Source: Tunturibacter psychrotolerans
Lineage (GTDB): Bacteria; Acidobacteriota; Terriglobia; Terriglobales; Acidobacteriaceae
NCBI RefSeq assembly: GCF_040359615.1
Contig: NZ_CP132942.1
Coordinates: 372,001 to 436,000 of the forward strand
DNA: 64,000 nucleotides
Reading direction: 5' to 3'
Part shown: positions 17,795 through 27,600 of the stretch, one piece after another
How positions within the stretch are numbered: the stretch's first letter is position 1
How the letters are laid out: each line of letters begins with the position of its first letter
Made by a program: the position numbers and the translations under genes
Notes under the pieces: model-generated
What the model saw: only the letters and a program-made list of their open reading frames with translations
Databases searched by the model: none
What the model was told of the DNA's origin: nothing

Positions 17795-20221
17795 CTAGAG
17801 GGGTTCTGCTGCGACTGCGGTGAGATTTAGTTCAATGGTCTGGGAGCCAAGACGCGGATGAGTTGCTGTTAGCCGAACTGTTCCTTCCTGTTCCTTAGCC
17901 CGTAACCAAACGGCGCCTGTTCCTCCGATCAACGCGAAGGGATTATCTCCGATCAAGCTTGCAGAACCTTCCAGTTTGAAGACGACAGGATCGTTTGCAT
18001 AGGTTCGCATGGCTCCAAACTCGTCTGTTACTCGCATCACCACGCGTGTCGTGTCAGCGCCGTCAGCATGGAGCATTGTGTCGTCGGCTAGCAGAGCAAA
18101 CTTCTGGTCGACGCCCAGTCCGGACAGGGTTTTAGACGCTACCTGCTTCCCCTGCAGGTAGCCATCGATCCTGAGATCCCCCCAACCATGCCGGTTAGTT
18201 CGCTTTACCTGACTGCGATCGAGGATAAAGGGTGGGTACTTCAGGTGATCAAACTCCCCTCGGTCGGGATCGAGTTCCGCGATCAGGTCCCATGAACTCG
18301 TTACCAGGCTGTCGGTACGCTCATAGAACTTCAGATGATCGCAGTTCGAGCAGACGACGGCCTTGGTGAAGTTGGTCGACTCATCACTATTGGCCCAATG
18401 GAAGGCTGGTTCGAGAACAATCTGCTCGGTGGGGTCGCACTGCGACTTATAAAAGCCCCCGGCAGGTTTGAGCTCTCGGAAGATGTCCGTCACGCCGTGG
18501 TAGCAGATGCGATCCCCTGCCCCGAAGTTCGCGTGTGTGTTGTAGTCAAATGCACACCATCCGATGCCGCCCGCGAACTGCGGGTCAGATGCGAGCTGGT
18601 TGTGGATTCGAGCGTGCCGCAACGTGTGTTCACGCTGGCGTTCGTCGTCGTCGGTCGACTTGGTGGGAAAAGTGTGTCCAACGAATTCGGTATTGAGGTA
18701 CAGGGGATGATTCGGCTTTCTCAACGGGAAGCCGAAGTCGTTAATGGTGAACACATCCTCCAAAAGCTCCGACTCTTTGAAGTTACGAATGCCGCCCGTT
18801 TGCCGAGTCGTATCCAGTGCGTGGGAAAGCGCGTTGGTGCGAGTGTAGAAGCTGTGATCGTCTGGAGATTCATTGATTCGCACACCCCAGAGGATGATCG
18901 ACGGATGGTTCCAGTCCCGCCGGACCATGCGCCCGACATTATCAATGGCGACGAGCTTCCACGGCTCGGGGCCGATGTGTTGCCAACCCGGAATCTCCTC
19001 GAGCACAAGCAGACCGATCTCGTCACAGCAATCCAAGAAATGCCGGGACTGCGGGTAGTGAGAGGTCCGAACGATGTTGCAGTGGAGAGTATGGCGAAGA
19101 ATCTTTGCGTCCTGACGTTGTACGCGGGCGGGCATCGCCTGACCAACGAACGGAAAAGTCTGGTGGCGGTCAAGGCCGCGCAGCTTAATGATTTTGCCGT
19201 TCAAGGAGAACCCGTGATCAGTGAAGGTAGCGTCGCGGAAACCGATGCGACGGCTGTCCTCGTCCATGATCTTTCCCGCGTGCAGGAGACGTACCCGGAC
19301 GGTGTAAAGGTTTGGCGTTGCTATATCCCAGAGCTTTACCCCGTCAATCTCTTTAAAAGATAGCGTCTGCTTCGCGGGGTCATCGACCGACTCCGTGCTC
19401 GAGTAGACCGGAGCGCTTGTGGTCGGGTCGGCCGCTGCATTCGGATCACTGCCCGTCGATACTTTGAAAGTCTTGCTTGTCTTTGCGAGAGTACGTTCTC
19501 CGTCGAGTAACTCTGCCTCAAGCACCAGATCACCGCGAGGAGACGTACCGGCGAGAAAGCAGTCCACATCGAGCGTGGGTTTAGCACTTAGCACGTTCTT
19601 CGGATGCGCGAAGATATTGTCCAGATAAAGGCTTGGCACTACGCGCAACGAGACTTCGCGGTAAATGCCACCGAAGGTCAGGTAATCAATTTCGTTGCCG
19701 AACGGTGGGATGTCGCTTCTTTCAGTAGAGTCTAACTGCACAACGAGGACGTTCTCGCCGTCTTTCCTCATGTGCGGGGTTAATTCAAAGGAAAACGGTG
19801 TAAAACCGCCTTTATATTCACCAAGTGTGATGCCGTTGATCCACACGATCGAGGCCGTCATGGCACCTTCGAAGTCCACGAAGATACGTTTACCTTGAGA
19901 ACCAGGCGGTGTCTTGAAGCGGCGGCGATAGGTCGAGATGAACTCGTAGTCTTTGTCGTCGAAGCTGTGCCACGGAAGGCTTATGTTTGTGTGTGGGATA
20001 ACCACTCGCTCGAAAGATGAGTCGTCAAACTCAGGGCTTTCGGCACCAGCGACTTGTGCAGGATGGTATCGCCAACTGCGGTTAATCGAAAAAATCGCTC
20101 GTCCGTATGTGGGAACTTCTTCGGCGAAGACGGAAATACCGGGTAGTGTCGACGCTGCCAGTAGGGTTCCTGCTGTGCGGAGGAAATCGCGTCTATCCAT
20201 CAAATTAGGAAAATCAGCCAT
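17795..20221 (-). CDS. Glycoside hydrolase family 2 (beta-galactosidase-like), Tat-exported
   Basis: 808 residues. A Tat signal (MDRRDFLRTAG, residues 8-18) suggests export; the ATG at 20221 or an internal ATG at 20200 could be the start. Domains: jelly-roll sugar-binding domain about 40-215 (WRYHPAQVAGAE, EFDDSSFERVVIPHT, FVDFEGAMTASIVWINGI), immunoglobulin-like about 216-330, and a TIM barrel about 335-620. The acid/base Glu is E451 in WGVRINES and the nucleophile is probably E512 in LNTEFVG; YNTHANFG and CAFDY lie near the barrel end. C-terminal beta domains close the protein. GH2 covers beta-galactosidase, beta-mannosidase and beta-glucuronidase; the truncated form without a small-chain domain fits a periplasmic beta-galactosidase. 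The upstream 430 bp hold operator-like palindromes. Confidence 0.9.
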   Translation of the reverse strand: MADFPNLMDRRDFLRTAGTLLAASTLPGISVFAEEVPTYGRAIFSINRSWRYHPAQVAGAESPEFDDSSFERVVIPHTNISLPWHSFDDKDYEFISTYRRRFKTPPGSQGKRIFVDFEGAMTASIVWINGITLGEYKGGFTPFSFELTPHMRKDGENVLVVQLDSTERSDIPPFGNEIDYLTFGGIYREVSLRVVPSLYLDNIFAHPKNVLSAKPTLDVDCFLAGTSPRGDLVLEAELLDGERTLAKTSKTFKVSTGSDPNAAADPTTSAPVYSSTESVDDPAKQTLSFKEIDGVKLWDIATPNLYTVRVRLLHAGKIMDEDSRRIGFRDATFTDHGFSLNGKIIKLRGLDRHQTFPFVGQAMPARVQRQDAKILRHTLHCNIVRTSHYPQSRHFLDCCDEIGLLVLEEIPGWQHIGPEPWKLVAIDNVGRMVRRDWNHPSIILWGVRINESPDDHSFYTRTNALSHALDTTRQTGGIRNFKESELLEDVFTINDFGFPLRKPNHPLYLNTEFVGHTFPTKSTDDDERQREHTLRHARIHNQLASDPQFAGGIGWCAFDYNTHANFGAGDRICYHGVTDIFRELKPAGGFYKSQCDPTEQIVLEPAFHWANSDESTNFTKAVVCSNCDHLKFYERTDSLVTSSWDLIAELDPDRGEFDHLKYPPFILDRSQVKRTNRHGWGDLRIDGYLQGKQVASKTLSGLGVDQKFALLADDTMLHADGADTTRVVMRVTDEFGAMRTYANDPVVFKLEGSASLIGDNPFALIGGTGAVWLRAKEQEGTVRLTATHPRLGSQTIELNLTAVAAEPL

Positions 20222-20649
20222 GCCAAATTCTACTTATAAATAGGGCTAGCTGGTGGCTGGAATGCCTTCATTTTTTTGAGTTTTACAGTTCCGCTAAAAG
20301 CTCAGGAAGAAGCAAAATCTACGTGAAAACGAGAAATGTTTTTTAGCCGATGAATTTGTGTGTCTTGCTGGCGTTTTCGCGAAAACGAGTGTTAGATCGT
20401 GGTGTTTTGATGGTCAATTTGTGGTGGAATGCGTGGTGAACGTGGTACTTAAGCAGCCGCGTTTCGAATGCACAAAAATGTGACACAAATTCTGGATTTA
20501 TTTTGGGTATTCTCGTTTCGGAATTTCGTACGCAGTAAGCAATTTTAGAGCCACCATGTTCTGGTAGCTGCGACGGTCAATGCACTTTGATTGAAGTCCC
20601 GAAGCCGGTGTAGTCGGAAAACTAGCTCCTGCGGTCGGGATTGTCCGGT
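20222..20649. other. Intergenic regulatory stretch between GH2 and the hypothetical-protein operon
   Basis: 428 bp that should carry the GH2 promoter, because both flanking genes read leftwards. Two GAAAACGAG motifs occur at 20325-20333 and 20381-20389, the second inside a perfect palindrome. No ORF with support was seen. Confidence 0.45.
20372..20387. promoter_or_regulatory. Perfect 16-bp palindrome, candidate operator for GH2
   Basis: CGTTTTCGCGAAAACG is fully self-complementary and lies 151 bp upstream of the GH2 start. A repressor of the LacI type, which favours central CG, is a possible binder, but a regulator is not identified and the sequence differs from the other operators in the window. 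Confidence 0.45.
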
Positions 20650-21858
20650 TTATCCGGTAGCTAGTGAGAGCAACCCTTGCAGATCAAGGGCGGAGCTTGA
20701 CTCGGTGCCTCGAGGCAGGGACGGGGAAACCACAAGGGCTTGATTATGGCCTTCAAACCACACCAGGAACGAAGACTGTTCGGATTGGGGGAGTCGCTGC
20801 TGGTTGATCCACTGATAGTAGGCTGCCATGTCTGCATCGACGAGGGAGCCGACGGGATCGAACTCGGAACGGCTGCTGCTGTCTGACAGCAGTTCGTTCA
20901 TTGGCCTCTGCCGTTGCCGTGGGGCAAAGCGTACGAGTAAGGTGTGCGCCTGCGCCCGTCGCAATACTTCGCGCGCCGTCCATTGGACAAAGGTCGTGCT
21001 GAATATCTGGGTGCCGGACCCCTCTGTGAGCAGCCTGACTTTAAACCGTTCCAGCACCTCGTCTCCTGATTTGCCGATTCCAAGGTCGGTCGGAGATAGA
21101 CGTGCCATATGTGTGCGCAGTTCTTCCGGGCCCATTCCCGGCTTTTCAATCTCAGCCTGCATGTTCTTCAACAATGCGGCGCGTACGGGTTCCATCTGTT
21201 GATACGAAACAGAGCTGACCAACGAACTATGATTGGCTGCCTGCCCTCCATCGACGTACCAATGTCCATAGGGCAGCGGGTGAGCCTTTGCCCTGGCTTC
21301 GACTGCAGCCAGCAAGAGCTCCACTCCGTTTTCCGGCTTGATCTGCTTGAAATAGGTGCCGTGCTTGCGAAGGTTGAGAAAAAGAGGTTCGTCATACGAG
21401 ACAACGCCCTGCCCCACGATCGCAATTCCCAGTCTGCGTATTGCGATCGGTTCAGACGGCGTCGTTTTTTGAATACGACTCCCGTAAGCTAAGGCTGCCT
21501 CCCTGTACGCATCGAGTTGATGGGTTGTCCAAAGGTAGGCTGAGAGCTGTTCGACAAATTGGGCCGGCTGGTTGACCCAATTGAGTTTTTCAAGCTTCGG
21601 TGAGAGCGAAAGTTGCGAGAATGCTTGAAACCAATCTTTCAGTTGCGTCGGCGTCAGAGAGCTGAGCGTGCCAAGCTCCTGATCGATTGCAGCGCGCTCC
21701 GCGGGGAACTTGAAGTCGTAGTCGATGACCTCTCGCAGCAAACTAGGCACGAAGCTAATGGGCAGCTGTTGCAATATGCTCAGGTGAGCTACAGCGAGCT
21801 TCCCTGCTTTGGGTGGATACGCGGCAAACTGTTCGGGTTTGAGGTCGCTTGGCAACAT
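20650..21858 (-). CDS. Hypothetical protein, third gene of the receptor-TPR operon
   Basis: 402 residues, no signal peptide and no membrane segment. The middle holds a repeated-helix-like section (LKDWFQAFSQLSLSPKLEKL, LSAYLWTTHQLDAYREAALA), then HPLPYGHWYVDGGQ, and the C-terminal third has VRLLTEGSGTQIF, QWTAREVLRRAQ, TLLVRFAPRQRQRPMNELL and FLVWFEGHNQALVVSP. No family was recognised. Its start lies 2 bp after the stop of the phosphatase-fold gene, so it is translated from the same transcript. Context (Tat-exported hydrolase, TPR protein, Oar-like receptor, CRTAC1 proteins) is that of an unexplored surface or periplasmic system. Confidence 0.8.
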   Translation of the reverse strand: MLPSDLKPEQFAAYPPKAGKLAVAHLSILQQLPISFVPSLLREVIDYDFKFPAERAAIDQELGTLSSLTPTQLKDWFQAFSQLSLSPKLEKLNWVNQPAQFVEQLSAYLWTTHQLDAYREAALAYGSRIQKTTPSEPIAIRRLGIAIVGQGVVSYDEPLFLNLRKHGTYFKQIKPENGVELLLAAVEARAKAHPLPYGHWYVDGGQAANHSSLVSSVSYQQMEPVRAALLKNMQAEIEKPGMGPEELRTHMARLSPTDLGIGKSGDEVLERFKVRLLTEGSGTQIFSTTFVQWTAREVLRRAQAHTLLVRFAPRQRQRPMNELLSDSSSRSEFDPVGSLVDADMAAYYQWINQQRLPQSEQSSFLVWFEGHNQALVVSPSLPRGTESSSALDLQGLLSLATG

Positions 21859-21860
21859 AA

Positions 21861-23105
21861 CTACAACAATTCGTGAATCGGGACGCCTTGTGACAGCTTC
21901 GGCGAGAAGCCCATTATCGCGCCGAGGGTGGGGACGAGATCAATCGATTGCAATGGGCGATCATATACCATTCCCGGCCTAACGCCTGCGCCCAATGTCA
22001 ACATCCAAGTGGTGCGTGACGCTGCGTCACCGGTGCGATGATGCTGAAATCCATTGCCGCCGGCGTCCTCATCAGCGTCACGTCCAAAGTCCGGGAGGAT
22101 GAACATCGTCGTGTTCCCCGCGTATTCGGGTTCGGCTTGAACAACCTTCCATAGCTCTGCGCAGAGACGGTCCGTGCGTCGAATAGCGTCAACGTAGAGC
22201 GAGTAGGCGCCGGAGTGAGCGATGTCGATATCGTGCATCGTGATCCAGAGCAGATTGGGCGACTCCTGCTGCATCAGACGTTTTGCGACGTAGACAGAAA
22301 GCTCGTCCGGGCTCGAGACCGTTCGTGCATGTGCCATGAAATCATCGACGGAGAGCTTCAATATTCTTTCCATCTGCTGCAGTTCGAATTCGCCCCCTCC
22401 GATCTGCGGCGCGTAGAGCGGGGTTTCGTAGTTGTCATGCAGCAAGTGGTTGTAGTCCGTCGATCCGGACGTCGCCGCGCTCAGTAGATGTTTTGGCAAG
22501 ATGACTTTGGCGCCCAGCCCGGGACCATAGGAGCGATAGTCGCTCTCACCGATCCGATTAAATCCGTTGCTGGGCGCGACCACCCACGCGCTGGAGGATG
22601 GGCGATTTAGATCCTTGCGAAAGTATTCGAACACGGTCGGATGTTCGGGTGGAACTGCCGAAAAGTTGTTGAGCGTTTCGTAGACGCCCGTCGCAAGACT
22701 TGCGGTCGCCACATAGTGACCGAGTATTCCCTGGTTCATCACCTGGGTGAAGAAGCTGGACTGCGGAGCTAGCTCCTGAAGCATGTGTGGAATATTTTGC
22801 TGTCCATCCGGGGCAAACGTCTCCTGATCGCGAGCGCCCCCTCCAAACGTGATGACGATGACTTTTCGCTTCTTCGCCGCGGCCTCTCCATACACAAACG
22901 GACTAGCGGTTGTGAGGGTACTTCCGAGTGCAAGGCCAGCCGTCGTGCGCAGAAATTCGCGTCTGGTGAGGCCCAGATGACAAGCCACTTCGTGTCGGGC
23001 CGGTATCGCGTTGCTGAATGATGAAGCCTTCAACTGAAATCCACCTAATGATCTTTCGGTCTCTATCGTTCGTTTACTTTCCAATCGTCGAAGCGCAATA
23101 CTCAA
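21861..23105 (-). CDS. Tat-exported alkaline-phosphatase-superfamily (sulfatase-like/DUF1501-like) protein
   Basis: 414 residues. A Tat signal sits at about 46-72 (LTRREFLRTTAGLALGST), preceded by an unusually long 45-residue leader; an internal start nearer to it is possible. The mature part begins KKRKVIVITFGGGARDQETF, as in metal-dependent hydrolases of the alkaline phosphatase fold. Other blocks fit metal binding: TMHDIDIAHSGAY and FILPDFGRDADE followed by GFQHHRTGD. The protein ends LGAIMGFSPKLSQGVPI. The substrate (phosphate, sulfate ester or none) is unknown. It overlaps the upstream TPR gene by 4 bp and is followed closely by the hypothetical gene, so the three form an operon. Confidence 0.78.
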   Translation of the reverse strand: MSIALRRLESKRTIETERSLGGFQLKASSFSNAIPARHEVACHLGLTRREFLRTTAGLALGSTLTTASPFVYGEAAAKKRKVIVITFGGGARDQETFAPDGQQNIPHMLQELAPQSSFFTQVMNQGILGHYVATASLATGVYETLNNFSAVPPEHPTVFEYFRKDLNRPSSSAWVVAPSNGFNRIGESDYRSYGPGLGAKVILPKHLLSAATSGSTDYNHLLHDNYETPLYAPQIGGGEFELQQMERILKLSVDDFMAHARTVSSPDELSVYVAKRLMQQESPNLLWITMHDIDIAHSGAYSLYVDAIRRTDRLCAELWKVVQAEPEYAGNTTMFILPDFGRDADEDAGGNGFQHHRTGDAASRTTWMLTLGAGVRPGMVYDRPLQSIDLVPTLGAIMGFSPKLSQGVPIHELL

Positions 23106-24532
23106 GGCTTGGTGACGGATGCGGGCTTCGCCGAATACACAAACTGTTGGACGTCGGCCCTCTCCTTGTCCACTGCGGCCATATGTTGCGCCTGAAGCTG
23201 CTGATATATAGCAAATTCTTTCTGTGCCTGATCTTTCTGCCCGGCCCGAACATAATATTGCCCGAGGCGGTAGTGGGCATCTGAGAGATTGGGATTTAGT
23301 TCCAAAGCGCGCTGATACTCCGGCAGCGATTTAGCTGACTCGTGCTGGTCTGCGTAGAGGATGCCTAACTGCAGGTGTGCGTCGGCAAGTGTTCCATCCA
23401 ATGCAATCGACTTTTGCAGCAGAGATTCCACGGCGTGAAAATCTACGCTGGTTTCTTCGAGCCGTTTCCCCTTCCATAAACTCACGGCGTAATAATACTG
23501 GGCCAGCGCGTTGTTCGGTTGTAACTCTGAGTAGCGTCGAAACCTTTGAATTACATCGTCGGCCTGATTCGGCGAACTAAGGTACGACTTGGATAGAAAA
23601 AGATAGCAGCGGGGATCGGTTGGATCGAGGTCCGCTGCGGCCAACAAGGATTTGATCGACTCCTCGTATCTACCTCGTGAGTACAAGGCCATGCCAAGGC
23701 CGATCAACAGTCGCGGTGAAGTTGGATAGCGCTTCGCTGCTTGCTGGAATACATCGATAGCCGGCTCGTATGTTCTGTGGAGGAGAAGTTCACTTCCCCA
23801 AGTGAAGAGGTTGTCTTCACTCGGATCCATTTGAGCAGCGATTTCGAACTCGTTCGCCGCCTCTACGAACTTGCCATCCTTCTCGTCAATCTGACCCAGC
23901 AGGTTGTGCAGTTCGCCTGTGTTCCTCTGTTGCATCATGGTCTGGATGAGCTGCTGCGCGTCGCTGCGTCGCCCCATGAGAACGTACGTGAGAGCGAGAT
24001 CGTATCCGTTGCTATAAGAGGACGGATTGATTCGCCGCGCCTGTTCGAGAAGAGGAAGCGCATCCGACATCCTATTGGCCTGAAGGTAGAAATCAGCCAG
24101 GTTGTGGTTCGCGTCGAAGTCTCGCGGCTCAAGAGCGAGAGCTTTACGAAACTGTGTCTCGGCCAATTCCAGCTTCCCAGAACCTGCAAGGGCTGTTGCC
24201 AGATTCGTTCTCGCAGCTGCGGAATCCGGTTTTAGTCGAACGGCTATTTCGAGCTGCTCTATAGCTTTCTCGTTCCTCAATTGCGCAGCGTAGGTCAGCC
24301 CCAGAAGTTCGTGGACTTCAAAGCTCTTCGGGACGTGGGGTGAGAGGCTCTCCAGTTGTGCGGAAGCTTCTGCAAGCTTTCCTGCTTGATATTGGGCTAA
24401 CGCAGACTGAAACTGTTGGTCAAGGTTCTGGCTGGGGTTCTCCTGGGCCAACGCGTGCTGGGCCGATAATGCCGAGCAAACCAGAAGCGAGCTGCTAAGA
24501 ACTACCAGCCGCAACCGGGGCCTATTGCTCAC
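23102..24532 (-). CDS. Secreted TPR-repeat protein
   Basis: 476 residues, signal peptide to about ALAQ (29). TPR units are regular: LEIAVRLKPDSAAARTNLA, FRKALALEPRDFDANHNLAD, LEQARRINPSS, FEIAAQMDPSEDN, LLAAADLDPTDPRCYLFLS, LQKSIALDGTLADAHLQLG and YQRALELNPNLSDAHYRLG. It lies 117 bp downstream of the Oar-like receptor and overlaps the phosphatase-fold gene by 4 bp. It is a clear paralogue of the TPR part of the protein at 34477-36186, sharing WGSELLLHR and the DLDP blocks. It probably acts as a scaffold or adaptor in the periplasm. Confidence 0.88.
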   Translation of the reverse strand: MSNRPRLRLVVLSSSLLVCSALSAQHALAQENPSQNLDQQFQSALAQYQAGKLAEASAQLESLSPHVPKSFEVHELLGLTYAAQLRNEKAIEQLEIAVRLKPDSAAARTNLATALAGSGKLELAETQFRKALALEPRDFDANHNLADFYLQANRMSDALPLLEQARRINPSSYSNGYDLALTYVLMGRRSDAQQLIQTMMQQRNTGELHNLLGQIDEKDGKFVEAANEFEIAAQMDPSEDNLFTWGSELLLHRTYEPAIDVFQQAAKRYPTSPRLLIGLGMALYSRGRYEESIKSLLAAADLDPTDPRCYLFLSKSYLSSPNQADDVIQRFRRYSELQPNNALAQYYYAVSLWKGKRLEETSVDFHAVESLLQKSIALDGTLADAHLQLGILYADQHESAKSLPEYQRALELNPNLSDAHYRLGQYYVRAGQKDQAQKEFAIYQQLQAQHMAAVDKERADVQQFVYSAKPASVTKP

Positions 24533-24649
24533 AGTTCACCTCTGTCATCGCGCATGAGCCAGATGCTACGCACGAGGAACCCTTTGAAAGAACAAATCCG
24601 GGGGGGGGCACCTTTGCAGATGCCTCTTCCGGAGTTGTTCAACTTGGGA

Positions 24650-27600
24650 TTAATAGTACAACTTGAGAGCAAATTGAATCTGTCGCGGATCGTATGGTGC
24701 ATCGCGAGTGGAACCAATTTCGCCAAAGGTGGAGCTGGTGAAGTTGCCCGAGTTTCCGATCGCAGTGACTCCGTTCCCGCCGAAATTAGGTGAGTTGAAG
24801 TTCGGGTGATTCAGGATGTTAAAGAACTCGGTCCGGAACTGCAGCGAGAATCGCTCGCTAAGCTGCATGGCCTTGAATAATGAGAAGTCGAACCGATGGA
24901 ATCCCGGACCTGAGGTGGTTGACGGTCCGGCTCCCAAAATTGCGCTGCCGGTTAGAGGGAAACATCCGGCGGGTGCGACTGCTCCCAGCGGGCACGGTTG
25001 CTGGAAGGCTGCCGGATTTCCGAACCAGCTGAGTTTGCCGTTCGTGTCGTGATGCAGGCCAAGCTTCTGACTCTGTCCAGGCACTTGCACATCGTTGCAA
25101 TACGTTCCAGATGTTGTGGCGGTTGGGCAAGTGAGGGTGATCGGTTGTCCGCCTTGGAGGGTTACGATCCAGTTCACGCTCCACCCCCCGATAACTGCAT
25201 TCCCGAGCTTGCCAGCGTCGGCCATGAACTTCTTATCTTTGCCGAAGGGTAGCTGATATCCGCCGCTCAAATGGACCACATTTCGGATATCGAAGTCGGC
25301 CAAACCGTAGTCGAATCTGGGGCCAAGTCCCGGAACGTATGCTGCCCGGTATCCACTTGAATTACCCGTACTGCCTCCGTTGAGGAGGTCGGCGGCATCG
25401 GAGAGCGTCTTCGAATAGGTGTAGGTGATGAGGTAATTCAATCCACTCGAGAACTGTTGTTCAAGTTTGGTTTGAAGACCGTTGTAGTTGCTGAGTCCAA
25501 GAGTTTGCTGGTATTGCGCGTTCTGGCCAAAATCTGGAAACGGCAGGAAAGGAAGCACATTTGTGTTGGCTGGTAGCAATTGAGAGACATTATTGTTGCC
25601 GATACCAACCTGCAGGTTATTGACGTTCGTAAATACGTACGCAACCTGCGCGGACATAGAGGAAGTGATCGCGTATTGGAGAGTGAAGTTAGTGCTGAGA
25701 GTAACTGGTGTTATGTATTTGAACTGAAGGCCTTGAAGACCCAAGCCTTTAGCATTCACCGCAAGAGGAGTAAAGGAGCTGCAACTGAGACCTGCGCCAA
25801 TCGGCGCGCTTCCGCCTGGACCTGCGGTCGCGCACGCGCCGTAGGGATTGGAACCGCTGCTGAAGGGCGCGGAGTCAGTAGTTCCTTTGTAGTCGAAGTT
25901 GTAAACGAAGGGATAGTTTTCGCCGATGTTGGGACCGTAACCCTGATTCTCAAAGGCGTTGTAGAAGAGTCCAACACCTCCACGGAAGACGAACTTTGGC
26001 GTAATTTGATAGGCAAAGCCTGCACGCGGCGCGAAGTTGCTTTTTTGAGCCTTGGTGAGCCCCTTACCGTATCTATCGGTTTCTCCAAGCGCAATTCCGT
26101 CTTTCGCCAACAGGTCGAGGAAGCCATTGCCGGCTAGTGATGGATTAGTTGCAGTAGAAGACAAGGATCTATCAGCCTTCCCTGACGCGGGGATTAGATA
26201 TACCGGTGCTCCGTTTGGTGGACCACTCTGAACAAAGTTAGCCTGGGCACCATTCGATTCGGAGATGGGGCTGAAGTAGTCCCAGCGCAGGCCGAGATTA
26301 AGGGTCAGCCTTGGACTGACCTTCCAGTCATCCTGGAAGTAGAGAGCGGTGTACTTCCTGGTGTCATAGGTTTTGCTGATATTGGACGCATGTATCTCGT
26401 TGGCGCCTCCCACAAAACTAACTCCACCTGGATAAATTGCTGCCGTTGGTGTCAAAAGGAATTGGGCACGTCCGGTTTGGTCGCCGGATTGTCCTGGAAC
26501 ACCGGCAAAGTTGCCGTTGAAGTCGAATTCACCTCGTGAGTACGCGGGTTGCAGCGTGTTGAAGTGGACATTCTGAAACTCGATGCCCATCTTGAAGTTG
26601 TGCTTTCCATAGATCTTCGTGAAGTCATCCGTGATCTGAAGGGTCTGACTCACCTCGTCCGAAGGCAGGAAGTCGTTGCTGCCCAACTCTTGTAGACCGC
26701 CGATGACGATCGCCGGAAGTCCACCGTTCTCGGAGTTTTGCGGAATACCCTGGATGCCGTATTTTGCAGGAATACCCTGGGTGCTGCCCTCTGGTCCGAA
26801 TCGAGTGGTGTGCAGGTGGTTGAAGCCAACACGCCCTACGTTAACGATGTCGGGAGTAAACACGTGGGTCCAAGCGGCAACAGCCTGATCGGACTTGGCT
26901 GTCTGGAGGCCCTGCTGGAAGCTGCCACCGTCTGCAACACCGCCGAAGGGCCCCGGGATAAATTGTGGATCATCCACATAGCTGAAGCGTACGAATATCT
27001 GTTCTTTTTGCGTGGGATTGAAGTCACCGCGCACGTCAAAGGCGTTGCGATGCTCATACAGACCCGGACTTGTTACATAGTTCGAAGTGATGCCCGAAGC
27101 GGTTGGCAACGGATATAGATTAAGCAGATTAATCGCGTTCTGGTCCAGGCGCGAGCCAGGGATTTGGTTCAGGTTGCAACCCGCCAGGGTGAAGGTCTGC
27201 GTGCCTGCTCCGCACGAGCCGAACGGATCACGAACGTAGCCAGTCTGCGTAGCGACGAAACCTGAGACAGGATCGAGCACACCTGCTGTAACCGGACGAG
27301 TTGTTGCCGGGTCCATGATCGCGCCAAATGGTACTGACCGGCCTACGTTGTCAGTGCGCGGCATACCCGACTGACCAGTGATTAGGTCAGAGAGATTTGT
27401 GTAGCCACTGGTTCTCTCCAAGTTTGTCGGCACCGCAAGACCGGACTGGGTATTCCCCTGGACGCGCCGAAAACCTTCATAGTCACCAAAGATGAAGAGT
27501 TTGTTCTTGATGATTGGCCCCCCGATGGTGGCTCCGAACTGATTAAACCTAAGCTCTCCTTTTTTGGTTTCGAAGTAGTCTGCCGCGTCGAGTACGTCAT

